IMG/VR virus record: IMGVR_UViG_3300017818_000031
Coordinates: 1-43,726 of that record
DNA: 43,726 nucleotides
Source: a virus
Strand: one strand, 5' to 3'
Under the pieces are notes generated by a model. The model ran no database searches. It was not told the DNA's origin and saw only the letters and a program-made list of their open reading frames with translations. The position numbers were made by a program, and so were the translations under genes. Positions 33,520 to 42,453 of this stretch are shown here, in pieces (the stretch's first letter is position 1; the number at the start of each line of letters is the position of its first letter).

Positions 33520-33573
33520 TGGTTTTCACCCCTAAAATCGCCAAATCGCGATGAGCCGAAGCCCGTTTTGGAA

Positions 33574-33699
33574 TCAATTGTATTCAATCGGGATTTCACG
33601 AATCATTCGCCACAGGGACAACAGTTCCCGCCCCACGAATCCAATGAATGCCCACCAAATCAGTTCCAAGAGGATGAGCCAAGTCAGCCAATCAAGCAC
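33574..33699 (-). CDS. Small single-span membrane protein, 41 aa
   Basis: A short frame beginning with GTG that overlaps the stop of the 1578-aa tail protein as GTGCTTGA. Residues 4-23 (WLTWLILLELIWWAFIGFV) form one clear membrane segment rich in Trp, Leu and Ile, followed by a basic, then acidic, tail (RMIREIPIEYN). GAGG lies 11 nt upstream. Its place at the end of the tail operon and its size would suit a holin-like or membrane-anchoring role, but a single span is unspecific. The non-ATG start lowers confidence. Confidence 0.5.
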   Translation of the reverse strand: MLDWLTWLILLELIWWAFIGFVGRELLSLWRMIREIPIEYN

Positions 33700-36600
33700 C
33701 GAGCCCAGCCTCCCTCACGAACACCGCTGTGTATGGCGTTTCGCCATGACGACCGCCCTCGCGCTGATAGTCAAACGAAGTCATGCGACCAACGAATGTC
33801 TTGCCCGTTGGCGTTCCTGTGAAGTTCACCTCTTCCCACACGATTTCAACCAGCGCGCCCGACAGGTGAAGTTCTTCCATGAACTCAATGTCGGCATTGG
33901 CCGTGTGCTTGAGGAACGAACCTTCCAATTTGAACTCGTCAGTTCGCTGTCCCATGTCTGTGAGTTCGGGGTATATTGAGTCCAATACGGGCGTTTGAGT
34001 GAGATTCGCTGACCGAGTTCGGCTGAACGCTCTCGGCTTGGTGTTCAAAACCAGCGGAACAACGAGGGTCGCTGGAAGCACCTTGACAACAACGCTCGCA
34101 GTCTGCGATGTCGCCCCATCGGAATCAACCACGACCAGCGTGGCTTGATATTCACCACCGTTGGCGTATGTGTGGCTGACCGAAGACGAAGCACCCGACA
34201 CAGATGACGACCCATCTCCGAAGGTGAAGGTGTATGTCGTCAGCGTTCCACCAGCGTTGATGTCATACGATGCCGAGCCGTCAAAGGTGATTGCTTGCCC
34301 AGCACGAACCATTGAAGGCACAGCACGAAGGATGGCGACAGGGGGCGCGTTAGCGACCACGATGGTGATGTTGTTTGATTCCAGCGATTCGTTGTTGGAG
34401 TCATCGCGAGAATAGCACTTGACGGTGTATGTTCCACTCGCCAAATACGAGTGAGCGATGTCGTATGTCGTGCTTTGAGTCGTTTGGTCTGCGAACTTTA
34501 TCCAGCCCGTTGAAGCCCCATCACCGAAGTCAAACTTGACCTCCGAGATGGTTCTGTCCACATCGGTTGTCGTGCCTGTTCCACGCAACGAGATGATGTG
34601 TCCAACACGGGTGTTGATTGTTCCTGTGATGTCCCCGTTGAATGTGTTCCCAATGACCGCCAGCGAAGCCGTTGGCTTCTCATCGTATTCCACAGTCCAA
34701 GAGCGAATGATGGGCAATTTTGACCAATCAATCGGGTGATATTCGGTCTGTGTGTTGTTAGGGATGAAGAAGTCAAACCGAATCACAAACCCATCTGCGA
34801 TTGCTGACGCTGGAAGGTCGGTCAAGTCCATTGAACCAACGCCACCGCTGAACGCCAAATCCACATTCTCAAACCCGCTGATGACGGCTTGCCCCTCGTT
34901 CTCAACGGTCGTGGTGGATGGAGTCATCAAGGTCGCCTTGACATTCATTCCCTTCTTGGTGTCAATGTTGTCAGCCTCAACCGTCAATGAGGTATAGCGA
35001 GCCACATTGGAGAAGTCCTGTTTCATCGTGTGAACCTTGAACGGCAACATCGCAGAAGTCGGTATTGACCTCAATACCATCTCGTCAATCTGCAAATCGG
35101 ACTGATTCTTGCTCAACGCTTGATTGTCAGCAACGAGTCTGTTGCCGTCATCGTCTTTGGGGAATCTGCTTTCATCAACACCGATGCTTTGATTCCAAAC
35201 GGACAAGCCCATTTTGCAGTTTTCAATCGTCAGCCCATACACCGTCTTGGCCGATTCGGTGTCAATGCCTTGACTGACACCATCAAAGAGCAAGTTCATC
35301 CCTGCTTGGTTGAAGACTGCTCGGACTGTGTGATAGCCTTCCGCATAGGTGAACGATGTGCCTGTGCCGTAGCCGTTGTTCATTGACCCCCAACCACAGT
35401 TCCCACCAGCGTTCTCCAGCGGATATTCCTTCTCACCCAACCAAGCCGAATCCTTGAGGAATGTAGCATCCCCGAACCAAATTATCGTACGCGGTGCTGT
35501 GAACGCACCGTTCACATACGGGTGCGTTATGAAGCCATTTGAATACCCTTCACCAGCCCGAATATAGATTTCGGGCGATGATGACGCACTCAATGTGAGT
35601 GGTGATGCTGATGTCTTCCCATCATACAGGGGCAAAAAGCCAGCACCACCCCTCATCGTTCCTTGAAAGTCATCAAACATCAAAGCGTGGCGACCAAAGA
35701 CATAGTGTTCCTCGTTGGTGTCAAAGGTGATTCGCACCATTTGATTTGTTCGGAATGGGATTTTGGCCTTCATCTCCCAATCCAGCCACATCTGCGAGCA
35801 TCCCATCTCGCTCAAGCCGTATTTGGTCGTGTCAAGAGCAACGCCTCCGTTGTAGCCCAATCGCGTTCCTGTTCGTTCATGGGCTGGGAATGGTCGGTTT
35901 CGCCCATAGAGCCATGTTCCCGATGCACCAATGGGCTTGATGTAGTCCCAAGCATGACGGCCATTCGCCGTGTCAATGTATGACCACAGGGGAATGTGAA
36001 GCCCTCTTGACAACCATGTTGCTGGGAGGCTTTCAACCAAGTCCGAACCGAGCCCGCGAAAGTCAGTTTCTTCACTCACGAATGTGCCTGTGATGTGAGT
36101 CTGTGTGAGGGAATAGAGTCGCCTTGCACCAATGTCCTTGCCCTGTGGTGCTGGAAGCCGAAGCAAACCATCTCCCCTTTGAACAACAGGAACACCATTG
36201 GAATAGAGCAAGTCGGTCGCCTTCTGCAATTCAATTGAACGGAACGCGGTCGCGTCATCGGCAAAGAAAAACTTGAGATTCCCCGTGTTTCCTGTCGCAC
36301 CCCATTCTCCCTCATCAACATAAGAATCAACCATGCGTGATGGGTAAAAATAGCGATGTCCAACATGGGACTGCAAATTGTTCGCTGGGGTGTTTGCCCC
36401 GCCCATATACCCAACACCCGTTCCATACAGTTTCTCGCTCGCACTACCGAAGAGTCGCAATTGGGGGTGGGAATTGCTTTGGCTGGTTGCCCAAGCAACA
36501 GTTCCATAGTGAGAAGAAGTGCTTTCCGCGCCTCCAATCAGTCCTTGACAAACATACCCGCTGGTCGGCGCGTACGCGCTGACATTCCCTTGACTCGGAA

Positions 36601-38428
36601 GGGCTTCGTTTGAATAGATTTGAATATCAATCCGAGCCCCATAGAACTCGGTTGAGTCCCCGTTGCCGAGAATGTCATCCACGACAAACTCTCCGTCAAG
36701 ACCACCGCCATCGTCATCGTACGCGTTGATTATCCACCATCCGTTGTGATTCAACCCGCCCAAAGAATATGTGTCGGGATTCGTTTCTTCGCTTCGTGGT
36801 GCGAACTCATAGAGGCCGAACTTATGCCCAATGTTCCGACCTTGAGAGGTGTCCCTGCCCAACGCGCCCGTGAGTCCCCACAGTTCAATCGGACTTCCGA
36901 CTGTGAATTGAGGAATCGTTGAACCGCTGATACCGCTGACATTCGTGTAGTCAAGCCAAATGGACAGGATGAGATTGTTCCTCCGAATGTATCGCACAGG
37001 AACGCTTGCTGGGTTGTTGCGAACCAAGAACGGTCGTGCCGTAGTGATGTGGTCTAAGTCCGTTCCATCACCATCTGTGAACAGGTTGGAATCGCTGGCT
37101 TGGATTGACTGCACATCTGTGATGTAGTTTGCCCAATTGAACTTGGCTGACCCATTGACCACCTCGTAGTCAAAATTGCCTCCCTGTGCGGAGGTTGTGA
37201 TGGGTGGCTGGAGGAAGTCAAACATCGGAGTGATTTGAGCCGAGCATTGTTTTTCAATGCCCGAAGCGGTCATGTCAAAGTCGCCTTCTCCATCAAGCCC
37301 ATCCCAAATCGCGTGGACTGTGCTGGTTTGGTTGCCCCCAATCTCGCGATTCGTGTCATAGATGTATGGAATGAGAGTCCCGCCCTTGAGCGTGTATGTC
37401 CCGTCTTTGAGGAACATCGCCAAAGCACAGCGGGTTCGGTATTTGGGGAAGTGGCTTGCACTTCCATCAAACGATAAGTCGGGGTTGTTGTGTGTCATTG
37501 TGTTGTGTGCCGTTCCGCTGGGCGCGGTTTTGTATGCTTGCTGTGCTGTGTTCTTCCCAAGCAAATGGTCGCCCGAATACCCCACCGTTTTGTAGCGAAT
37601 CGTGGCCGAGTCTTCGCCTTCGGGGTCGGGGTCGTATCGGTCAATGTCAAGAACATCGTAGCCCCCACCGAAGTTCGCAAGGAGGTAGGTATAGTCAGCA
37701 ACCTCGTTGCTCGCACCCGTGATTCGTTTGTCAAATTGGTTGTTGTCCAGCATCATCGGCATGAACACGGTTGCGCGATACGGAGAGGCTGTGGGGAACG
37801 CAACCGATGTGGGTTCGCGAGGGTCGCCTCCAGCGAGCGAAGGCAAAGCCGATGCTGATGAGTGGCCGTGTTGCCCTCCGCCTTCCAACCCATGTGGAAG
37901 CCATGCCTTTTTGTTTTCATCACCATCTCCGATGTGCCGATAGGTGTCAAGCATCTCGGTCAGTTCTTGAATCGTCATGAACACGGGGAAGGGCGCGGTC
38001 GTGGTCGTGTCGGAAGTCGCATCCCCGATTCCCTCATGCGAGCGTGTTTTTGTTCCACTTCCTGTCAAGTCGCCCGATGGTGCAATCAAGCGAATGACGG
38101 TTGAGCCACTTCCATCATCATGGTTGATGGTGCATTTGGCGTTGAGTGTTCCGCTTCCCGATATGACGATGGTTGGGTTGTTGCTGACATCTGTGCCGTC
38201 ATCGTTGATTGCCTCCACCCGAATCCCTGCTTGGCTGGCTTCGTCATCGTAGCCACCCGTTTGGGCTGGGGTCTTGGCGGAGAAGTTCGTGCGATACAGC
38301 ACAGGGTCAATGGAGAGCCCTCCAACGCCATCATTCTTGATGAAGGCTGGAAACCACCGCTGGAGTTCAGCAAGGCCGTTCTTCATGCGTGAGAAGGTCT
38401 GTGTGATGCTTTGTTTGGTTGAAGCCAT
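33692..38428 (-). CDS. Large tail protein with lectin-like and PKD domains, 1578 aa
   Basis: A tail-tip or fibre protein. Residues about 1010-1125 look like a LamG/concanavalin-type lectin domain (YHTVRAVFNQAGMNLLFDGV, then QIDEMVLRSIP). Two PKD domains follow, at about 1250-1370 (VKFDFGDGAS, HSYLASGTYTV) and about 1370-1455 (ITFDGSASYD, TFTFGDGSS, HTYANGGEYQ). The last 120 residues (FKLEGSFLKHTA, FVGRMTSFDYQREGG, YTAVFVREAG) resemble tail domains that sit near the tail tip in siphoviruses. The ATG at 38428 overlaps the tape measure stop by one base (TGATG). It follows the tape measure, where tail-tip proteins usually lie. Confidence 0.75.
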   Translation of the reverse strand: MASTKQSITQTFSRMKNGLAELQRWFPAFIKNDGVGGLSIDPVLYRTNFSAKTPAQTGGYDDEASQAGIRVEAINDDGTDVSNNPTIVISGSGTLNAKCTINHDDGSGSTVIRLIAPSGDLTGSGTKTRSHEGIGDATSDTTTTAPFPVFMTIQELTEMLDTYRHIGDGDENKKAWLPHGLEGGGQHGHSSASALPSLAGGDPREPTSVAFPTASPYRATVFMPMMLDNNQFDKRITGASNEVADYTYLLANFGGGYDVLDIDRYDPDPEGEDSATIRYKTVGYSGDHLLGKNTAQQAYKTAPSGTAHNTMTHNNPDLSFDGSASHFPKYRTRCALAMFLKDGTYTLKGGTLIPYIYDTNREIGGNQTSTVHAIWDGLDGEGDFDMTASGIEKQCSAQITPMFDFLQPPITTSAQGGNFDYEVVNGSAKFNWANYITDVQSIQASDSNLFTDGDGTDLDHITTARPFLVRNNPASVPVRYIRRNNLILSIWLDYTNVSGISGSTIPQFTVGSPIELWGLTGALGRDTSQGRNIGHKFGLYEFAPRSEETNPDTYSLGGLNHNGWWIINAYDDDGGGLDGEFVVDDILGNGDSTEFYGARIDIQIYSNEALPSQGNVSAYAPTSGYVCQGLIGGAESTSSHYGTVAWATSQSNSHPQLRLFGSASEKLYGTGVGYMGGANTPANNLQSHVGHRYFYPSRMVDSYVDEGEWGATGNTGNLKFFFADDATAFRSIELQKATDLLYSNGVPVVQRGDGLLRLPAPQGKDIGARRLYSLTQTHITGTFVSEETDFRGLGSDLVESLPATWLSRGLHIPLWSYIDTANGRHAWDYIKPIGASGTWLYGRNRPFPAHERTGTRLGYNGGVALDTTKYGLSEMGCSQMWLDWEMKAKIPFRTNQMVRITFDTNEEHYVFGRHALMFDDFQGTMRGGAGFLPLYDGKTSASPLTLSASSSPEIYIRAGEGYSNGFITHPYVNGAFTAPRTIIWFGDATFLKDSAWLGEKEYPLENAGGNCGWGSMNNGYGTGTSFTYAEGYHTVRAVFNQAGMNLLFDGVSQGIDTESAKTVYGLTIENCKMGLSVWNQSIGVDESRFPKDDDGNRLVADNQALSKNQSDLQIDEMVLRSIPTSAMLPFKVHTMKQDFSNVARYTSLTVEADNIDTKKGMNVKATLMTPSTTTVENEGQAVISGFENVDLAFSGGVGSMDLTDLPASAIADGFVIRFDFFIPNNTQTEYHPIDWSKLPIIRSWTVEYDEKPTASLAVIGNTFNGDITGTINTRVGHIISLRGTGTTTDVDRTISEVKFDFGDGASTGWIKFADQTTQSTTYDIAHSYLASGTYTVKCYSRDDSNNESLESNNITIVVANAPPVAILRAVPSMVRAGQAITFDGSASYDINAGGTLTTYTFTFGDGSSSVSGASSSVSHTYANGGEYQATLVVVDSDGATSQTASVVVKVLPATLVVPLVLNTKPRAFSRTRSANLTQTPVLDSIYPELTDMGQRTDEFKLEGSFLKHTANADIEFMEELHLSGALVEIVWEEVNFTGTPTGKTFVGRMTSFDYQREGGRHGETPYTAVFVREAGLGA

Positions 38429-40722
38429 CAAATCACACCCCTTGCACCTTGCATTCCGAATCGGTTGAACACCTTCGGCATCGTTTCCACCATTATCTGC
38501 TCAACATCGCGCTTTGAAAGGTTGTTGCCTTCGCCAATGATGATGTCCCCGCTGAAAACGACTGTGGTTTCGGGCTTTGAGGCTTGCCCTCCCATTGATT
38601 CGCTCATCAATGCAGGGAGTCTGTCCAGCGGAATCACAGCCTCCGAACCAGCCTCACCGAAGACACCCAGCGTGGCTTCGTTCACGATTCCACCTTCTGC
38701 GAACATCGTGAGCCCAGCACCGATGATTCCACCCACGACAGCACCCGCCGCCGTTCCGACAACGGGGACAGCAGAACCGACCAACGCACCAGCCGCCGCC
38801 CCCTTCAAAGCACCCGACCCAGCCCGTTGCGCGCCCGTTCCTTCCTCGTCAATAATGCCCAAGAAATCAGCAATCGCTTCAACCAGCCTGTATATCGGCA
38901 TCAATATGAGTGCAAGACCACCCGCCGCCTTTCCAAGCCCCTCAAAAATCATCTGTGGATTTAGGGTCGCGATTCCCTCAAATATCATCCCGATACCGCC
39001 CAGCAATTCATAGATGGGCTCAATGAAAACCATGAGGAATCGGAGAGCGTGAGCGAGAGCCACGAAGACATAAATCAAGTCATCCGACTGTTCCGCCATT
39101 TGAATCAGCACAGGCACGAAGGAATCAATCAATTGGGGCAAGACCTCAACCAATTTGTCAGCGATTTCTCCCATCGCCTCCACGAAGCCTTCATCGCCCA
39201 ATTTTTCAGTCGCCAAGATGAGTGCTGGAACGAGTGTGTCCTTTATCATCGGGGCGAACTGTTCACCGACTGTTATCATCAACGCTGTGAAGGCTGACTG
39301 CAATTCAAACAGGGCGTTCTGCGTTGAGCCTGTCATGGTTTGAACGAACTCCGCAGTTCTGCCGTTTGCATCCTCGTTCTTGGCGACCAATTCCTCAAAG
39401 GCATCGGCCTGTCCCAAAATGGCGTTGATTGCGTTTCCACCACGCACACCGAAGACTTGGAGAATCTGCGATGTTGTCGCACCAGCATCGCGCAATTGCT
39501 GGAACAAATCGGTCAGCGATGTCAGTCCTTGAGTTTGGTCGGTGATGGTTTGGTTGAGCGAGTTCATCTCCGATTCTTGACTGCTTATTGACTCCGATAA
39601 TTGCGTCTGCTCTCTTCGCTGGATGGACAGTTCCAAACTGCGTTCTTGCATGGTGATGTTCAAGTCATCATTCGCCATCTCCAAACGCTCAATCTGTTCA
39701 ATCTCACGCTTGGTCAATTCACGACCCTGCTTGGATGCTCGCTGGCGGATTTTGGCTATCTCAAGGTTGTTCTTCTGCTGGTCAATGGACAGGTCGTTGA
39801 GTTCGCTGTTGAGTGCCTTGATTTCAAGGTTCACGCCCTCCGCTTGAAGCCGAGTTTCTTCCAACCCAGCCTCAACCCCTCGCAGACTGTTGCGAGCCGA
39901 TTCACCCGCTGGAGTCAATCGGAAGACATTGAGGTTCAAGTCTTCAATGACCCTCCGAGCCTCCGTAGTCGGCTTGATGAGTTTGTTGATAGCCATACGC
40001 ATACCTGTTCCAGCCATCGTTCCTTGAAGCCCTGCGTTGCCCAATGCACCCGCCGCGGCGGATGCTTCTTCCAATGAAATGCCCGCCGCGCGAGCCGTTG
40101 GTGCAAGGAACTTCATGGTCTGCCCAAGCGACTCAACCGTAGTGAACGAATTGCTCATTGTTTGCATCATCACATCGTTCACGCGACCCAATTCGCTGGT
40201 TTCCATTCCCATACCTTTAAGGGCTGAAATCGCAACGCCAGCGGCGGTCGGCATATCAACGCCAGCGGCGATTGCGAGGTTGTTCAATTGCTCAAGTGCC
40301 TTGTTGTCCACCAAGTCCTCTTCCTTCAAACCAGCCAACGCCAAAATCTGCGCCGCCTCGCCCACTTGAACGGCTGTGGAACGGGTTGTAGCACCCAAGT
40401 GCATCACTTCGTCAGCCACTCGTTGAATGTCCGAGATGGACTTCCCGCCCATGATAGCCGAAGTCCGAAGGAGTGAATCCTCAAACTCAATGAACGCCTT
40501 TGAAGCCTTGACTGCGAAGCCAGCAACGAGGGCTTGACCTGCAAGCACAGCACCGATTTGAACCGCCACGAAGGACTTGCGAGCCGTTTCACCGAATCGG
40601 CTGAAACGACCACCAGCAACCGTGAGCCCACTTCCGACCTCCGCCATTCCCTTCTTGAAGCCAGCCGTACGCGCTTCAACGATGGCCGTGATTTTAGCCA
40701 CGCTATCCATCGCCACGCTCAT
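38428..40722 (-). CDS. Tail tape measure protein
   Basis: Sets the tail length and helps DNA ejection. The 764-aa chain starts with a TP901-type region: ASKAFIEFEDSLLRTSAIMG, then the repeated helical core QVGEAAQILALAGLKEEDLV and AAGVAISALKGMGMET. A long charged coiled coil occupies about 280-410. The C-terminal part has Ala/Gly-rich hydrophobic segments (ALKGAAAGALVGSAVPVVG, then GGIIGAGLTMFAEGGIV) and ends in GEAGSEAVIPLDRLP, a motif common in tape measures. The ATG at 40722 overlaps the previous stop as ATGA. A 764-residue helical measure would give a tail of roughly 110 nm by the usual rule. Confidence 0.93.
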   Translation of the reverse strand: MSVAMDSVAKITAIVEARTAGFKKGMAEVGSGLTVAGGRFSRFGETARKSFVAVQIGAVLAGQALVAGFAVKASKAFIEFEDSLLRTSAIMGGKSISDIQRVADEVMHLGATTRSTAVQVGEAAQILALAGLKEEDLVDNKALEQLNNLAIAAGVDMPTAAGVAISALKGMGMETSELGRVNDVMMQTMSNSFTTVESLGQTMKFLAPTARAAGISLEEASAAAGALGNAGLQGTMAGTGMRMAINKLIKPTTEARRVIEDLNLNVFRLTPAGESARNSLRGVEAGLEETRLQAEGVNLEIKALNSELNDLSIDQQKNNLEIAKIRQRASKQGRELTKREIEQIERLEMANDDLNITMQERSLELSIQRREQTQLSESISSQESEMNSLNQTITDQTQGLTSLTDLFQQLRDAGATTSQILQVFGVRGGNAINAILGQADAFEELVAKNEDANGRTAEFVQTMTGSTQNALFELQSAFTALMITVGEQFAPMIKDTLVPALILATEKLGDEGFVEAMGEIADKLVEVLPQLIDSFVPVLIQMAEQSDDLIYVFVALAHALRFLMVFIEPIYELLGGIGMIFEGIATLNPQMIFEGLGKAAGGLALILMPIYRLVEAIADFLGIIDEEGTGAQRAGSGALKGAAAGALVGSAVPVVGTAAGAVVGGIIGAGLTMFAEGGIVNEATLGVFGEAGSEAVIPLDRLPALMSESMGGQASKPETTVVFSGDIIIGEGNNLSKRDVEQIMVETMPKVFNRFGMQGARGVI

Positions 40723-40907
40723 CGCCTCCTGTTCTTCGCTTGCAGTCGCTTCTGTTGCTCATGCTCACGCTTAGTCCGTTCAAGGAATGCGTGGGTTAAG
40801 AATGTCGTGTCGCGGGGGTCAAGTTCCCTCCATTGTTGAGGGGTGAGCCCGAACTTAGCCAGCAATTCAAAATAGAACTGTCCTTCTGTGGAACGGGCGA
40901 ACCTCAC
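40719..40907 (-). CDS. Tail assembly chaperone, downstream part (T-like)
   Basis: 62 aa, very basic at the C-terminus (RTKREHEQQKRLQAKNRRR), with the aromatic segment FYFELLAKFGLTPQQWREL. It starts with GTG that overlaps the upstream stop as GTGA, which is unusual. It lies in the -1 frame of the upstream gene, just before the tape measure. In many siphoviruses this slot encodes the second half of a frameshifted tail assembly chaperone (lambda G/GT type). It may be made by frameshift fusion or by reinitiation. Function is inferred from position. Confidence 0.6.
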   Translation of the reverse strand: MRFARSTEGQFYFELLAKFGLTPQQWRELDPRDTTFLTHAFLERTKREHEQQKRLQAKNRRR

Positions 40908-41266
40908 GCTTCCCCCAACGCACCACCACCGTTCTCGGATGGTGAGCCCACAGCCTCGCTGACACGCTGGGCGAGTTCAGCGATGAGGGTGAGAGGCAAT
41001 TGACGGAACACGCCCCACTTGAGCGAATCATCGCACTTCTTGAGCATCTCAAAGGTCATGCGAAGGCCAAGCAGTTCGGTTCTGTCTTGGCCGATGAGAG
41101 TTCGGAGTTCGGGTTCGTTCTTGAGAACTTGATATTCGTGAGCCGACAGCGGTTTCGCCATGAGCGTCTTGAGTTCCTTCCCGTCTTCTCCCTTGAGCCC
41201 AAGACCAGCGGTATTGACCTCAATAGCAGAAGAGTGAGCATCCAATGTTGAATCCAGCCAAGACAA
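40904..41266 (-). CDS. Tail assembly chaperone, upstream part (G-like)
   Basis: A 120-aa acidic-helical protein between the tail tube and the tape measure. The segment EYQVLKNEPELRTLIGQDRTE, then LRMTFEMLKKCDDSLKW, fits the helical body of such chaperones; the end is Gly-rich (SENGGGALGEA). The start is TTG at 41266, chosen because GAGGTGA sits about 6 nt upstream and no ATG occurs before residue 37. The stop region has a run of five Gs (40916-40920) followed by AA, a possible slippery site into the next gene. Function is inferred from position in the tail operon. Confidence 0.65.
   Translation of the reverse strand: MSWLDSTLDAHSSAIEVNTAGLGLKGEDGKELKTLMAKPLSAHEYQVLKNEPELRTLIGQDRTELLGLRMTFEMLKKCDDSLKWGVFRQLPLTLIAELAQRVSEAVGSPSENGGGALGEA
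40908..40923 (-). promoter_or_regulatory. Candidate -1 frameshift site (G run)
   Basis: Minus strand TTGGGGGAAGC followed by GTGA. A -1 slip on the G run puts the ribosome into the GTG frame of the next gene and would join the two chaperone parts. It is not a canonical X XXY YYZ heptamer, so frameshifting is only a suggestion. Confidence 0.3.
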
Positions 41267-41277
41267 AGTGAATCACC

Positions 41278-41670
41278 TCAATCGCGAGCCCAAGTCAAGC
41301 CCTCAAAGGAAGCGTTAATCATCAACGCACCCTCGTTCCCTGCTTCAAGTCCTTCAATCGCAAGGTCGGTCAAGACACAGCCCGACACGGTGTATGTGTG
41401 CGTTCCAGCGTCATCAGCGTCAAACTCAATGTCAAGTTCGGTGTCGTTGTTGAACCAATCAAAGAGTTCGTCATCGCTGACACCCCACGCTTTCTTGAGC
41501 GAGCCCGACACAGTTCGCACACCGCGAGTGTGTGCCGTGTTGTAGTTCGTTCCGAGTGTGATGTATTTGCCCGTTGTCGCAGTCATTGAGAAGTCGCCCG
41601 AAACGAATCCGACAATGCTTCCCGACACGGTGATTTTTCCGCTGACACCTGTGAAAGAGTGAACCGCCAT
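41278..41670 (-). CDS. Tail tube protein
   Basis: A likely major tail tube protein of 130 aa, beta-rich in the way of XkdM/gpV-type tube proteins: FTGVSGKITVSGSIVGFVSG, KYITLGTNYNTAHTRGVR, VSGSLKKAWGVSDDELFDW, ELDIEFDADDAG, HTYTVSGCVLTDLAIEGL. No membrane segment or signal is present. It is the first gene of the tail operon (tube, chaperones, tape measure, tail protein, small membrane protein). The ATG at 41670 is preceded by a class C box ending 21 nt upstream, suggesting leaderless late expression. Confidence 0.75.
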   Translation of the reverse strand: MAVHSFTGVSGKITVSGSIVGFVSGDFSMTATTGKYITLGTNYNTAHTRGVRTVSGSLKKAWGVSDDELFDWFNNDTELDIEFDADDAGTHTYTVSGCVLTDLAIEGLEAGNEGALMINASFEGLTWARD

Positions 41671-41690
41671 ACCGATTGGTTGGTCAATGC

Positions 41691-41700
41691 GGTTCTTAAC
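41691..41700 (-). promoter_or_regulatory. Class C promoter (tail operon)
   Basis: GTTAAGAACC on the minus strand, last C at 41691, exactly 21 nt before the ATG at 41670. It probably drives the whole run to the 41-aa membrane protein, because no other clear box is seen inside. Confidence 0.6.
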
Positions 41701-41709
41701 GGAATTGGT

Positions 41710-41901
41710 TCACGCTTGGTGCATGACGACCGTAGTGCCGTGTCGCTGGGCTACGCTGTATGCGACCTCCATAGCGTTGCATCGGCTTTGCTGGATTCCG
41801 ATGATGTCGCCCCCGTATGCTCGCGTTGGCTCAACGATGAACCAATAGACCACGAATCGCTGGCCGTCTTCTCGGACTTTGACGAAGTGTTGCTTCTGCA
41901 T
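41710..41901 (-). CDS. Hypothetical protein, 63 aa
   Basis: Not recognised. It is a small alpha/beta protein (HFVKVREDGQRFVVYWFIV, then AMEVAYSVAQRHGTTVVM) with one Cys and no membrane segment. I used the ATG at 41901: the TATTATAGG box lies 25 nt before it, and the longer frame begins with TTG close to the box. A second TATCAATG copy lies 16 bp further up, so it belongs to the class A orphan genes. It interrupts the virion region between the tail tube gene and an unassigned gene. Confidence 0.55.
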   Translation of the reverse strand: MQKQHFVKVREDGQRFVVYWFIVEPTRAYGGDIIGIQQSRCNAMEVAYSVAQRHGTTVVMHQA

Positions 41902-41925
41902 GATGTGAGCCAACAGGTTGCCCCC

Positions 41926-41947
41926 TATAATACCTTCGGAATATCAA
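41926..41947 (-). promoter_or_regulatory. Class A tandem promoter
   Basis: Proximal box TATTATAGG on the minus strand (41926-41932) and a distal ATATCAATGG copy (41941-41947) with the GGTTTT flank, about 16 bp apart. The proximal box ends 25 nt before the ATG at 41901. Confidence 0.55.
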
Positions 41948-41995
41948 TGGTTTTGAGATTGGGTTTGGACAGCGAGGCTGTTATCGGAGTCAATA

Positions 41996-42424
41996 TCACG
42001 ACTGCTTGACGAAGTTTGGGCGAAAAGTTCGCTTCTCACGCTCGTCAAGTTCACGCTGGAGAGTCCCCGAAACCGATAGCCAACATCTGTCCAAGAAGGT
42101 GGAATCGTGGAACAGGAAAGTCCCCGATTGCGACAGGACAGGCACGACATAGGGTTCGGTTCGTGTGCCGAATCCGATGACCGAATCCGTGTTGTAGCCC
42201 CATCCAGCAAACGGATAAGGAAGCAAGGCAGGGGCGATTTCACCCATGCTCTCGCCCGATACGAGAGCGACTGTTCCCGATATGGTCGCACCATCACCAG
42301 CCCATTGACCCCAGCGTAGCGTGAGCCAAAAATAGTCTTCATCGTACGCGAGAGGGCGAGGACTCCACGATGGAATCGTTCTGCCCGACCGAGCGAGTGC
42401 CGACGCGCCCCAATTGCGACCCAT
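41996..42424 (-). CDS. Hypothetical, possible virion protein, 142 aa
   Basis: Not recognised. It is a beta-rich, Trp- and Gly-rich protein (WLTLRWGQWAG, TISGTVALVSGE, FAGWGYNTDSVIGFG) with a helical charged tail (LQRELDEREKRTF). The composition and class C promoter suit a virion component, such as a head-tail or tail completion protein next to the tail tube gene. The ATG at 42424 is preceded by AAATAAACC ending 21 nt upstream. The role is inferred from location and promoter only. Confidence 0.6.
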   Translation of the reverse strand: MGRNWGASALARSGRTIPSWSPRPLAYDEDYFWLTLRWGQWAGDGATISGTVALVSGESMGEIAPALLPYPFAGWGYNTDSVIGFGTRTEPYVVPVLSQSGTFLFHDSTFLDRCWLSVSGTLQRELDEREKRTFRPNFVKQS

Positions 42425-42444
42425 GCTTCACGATGGGTCTGTGG

Positions 42445-42453
42445 GGTTTATTT
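42445..42453 (-). promoter_or_regulatory. Class C promoter
   Basis: AAATAAACC on the minus strand, last C at 42445, exactly 21 nt before the ATG at 42424. Confidence 0.6.

Noticed and set aside
40912-40923. Canonical slippery heptamer at the chaperone overlap
   Set aside because: The G run followed by AA does not meet the X XXY YYZ pattern, so only a weak, single-tRNA slip is possible.
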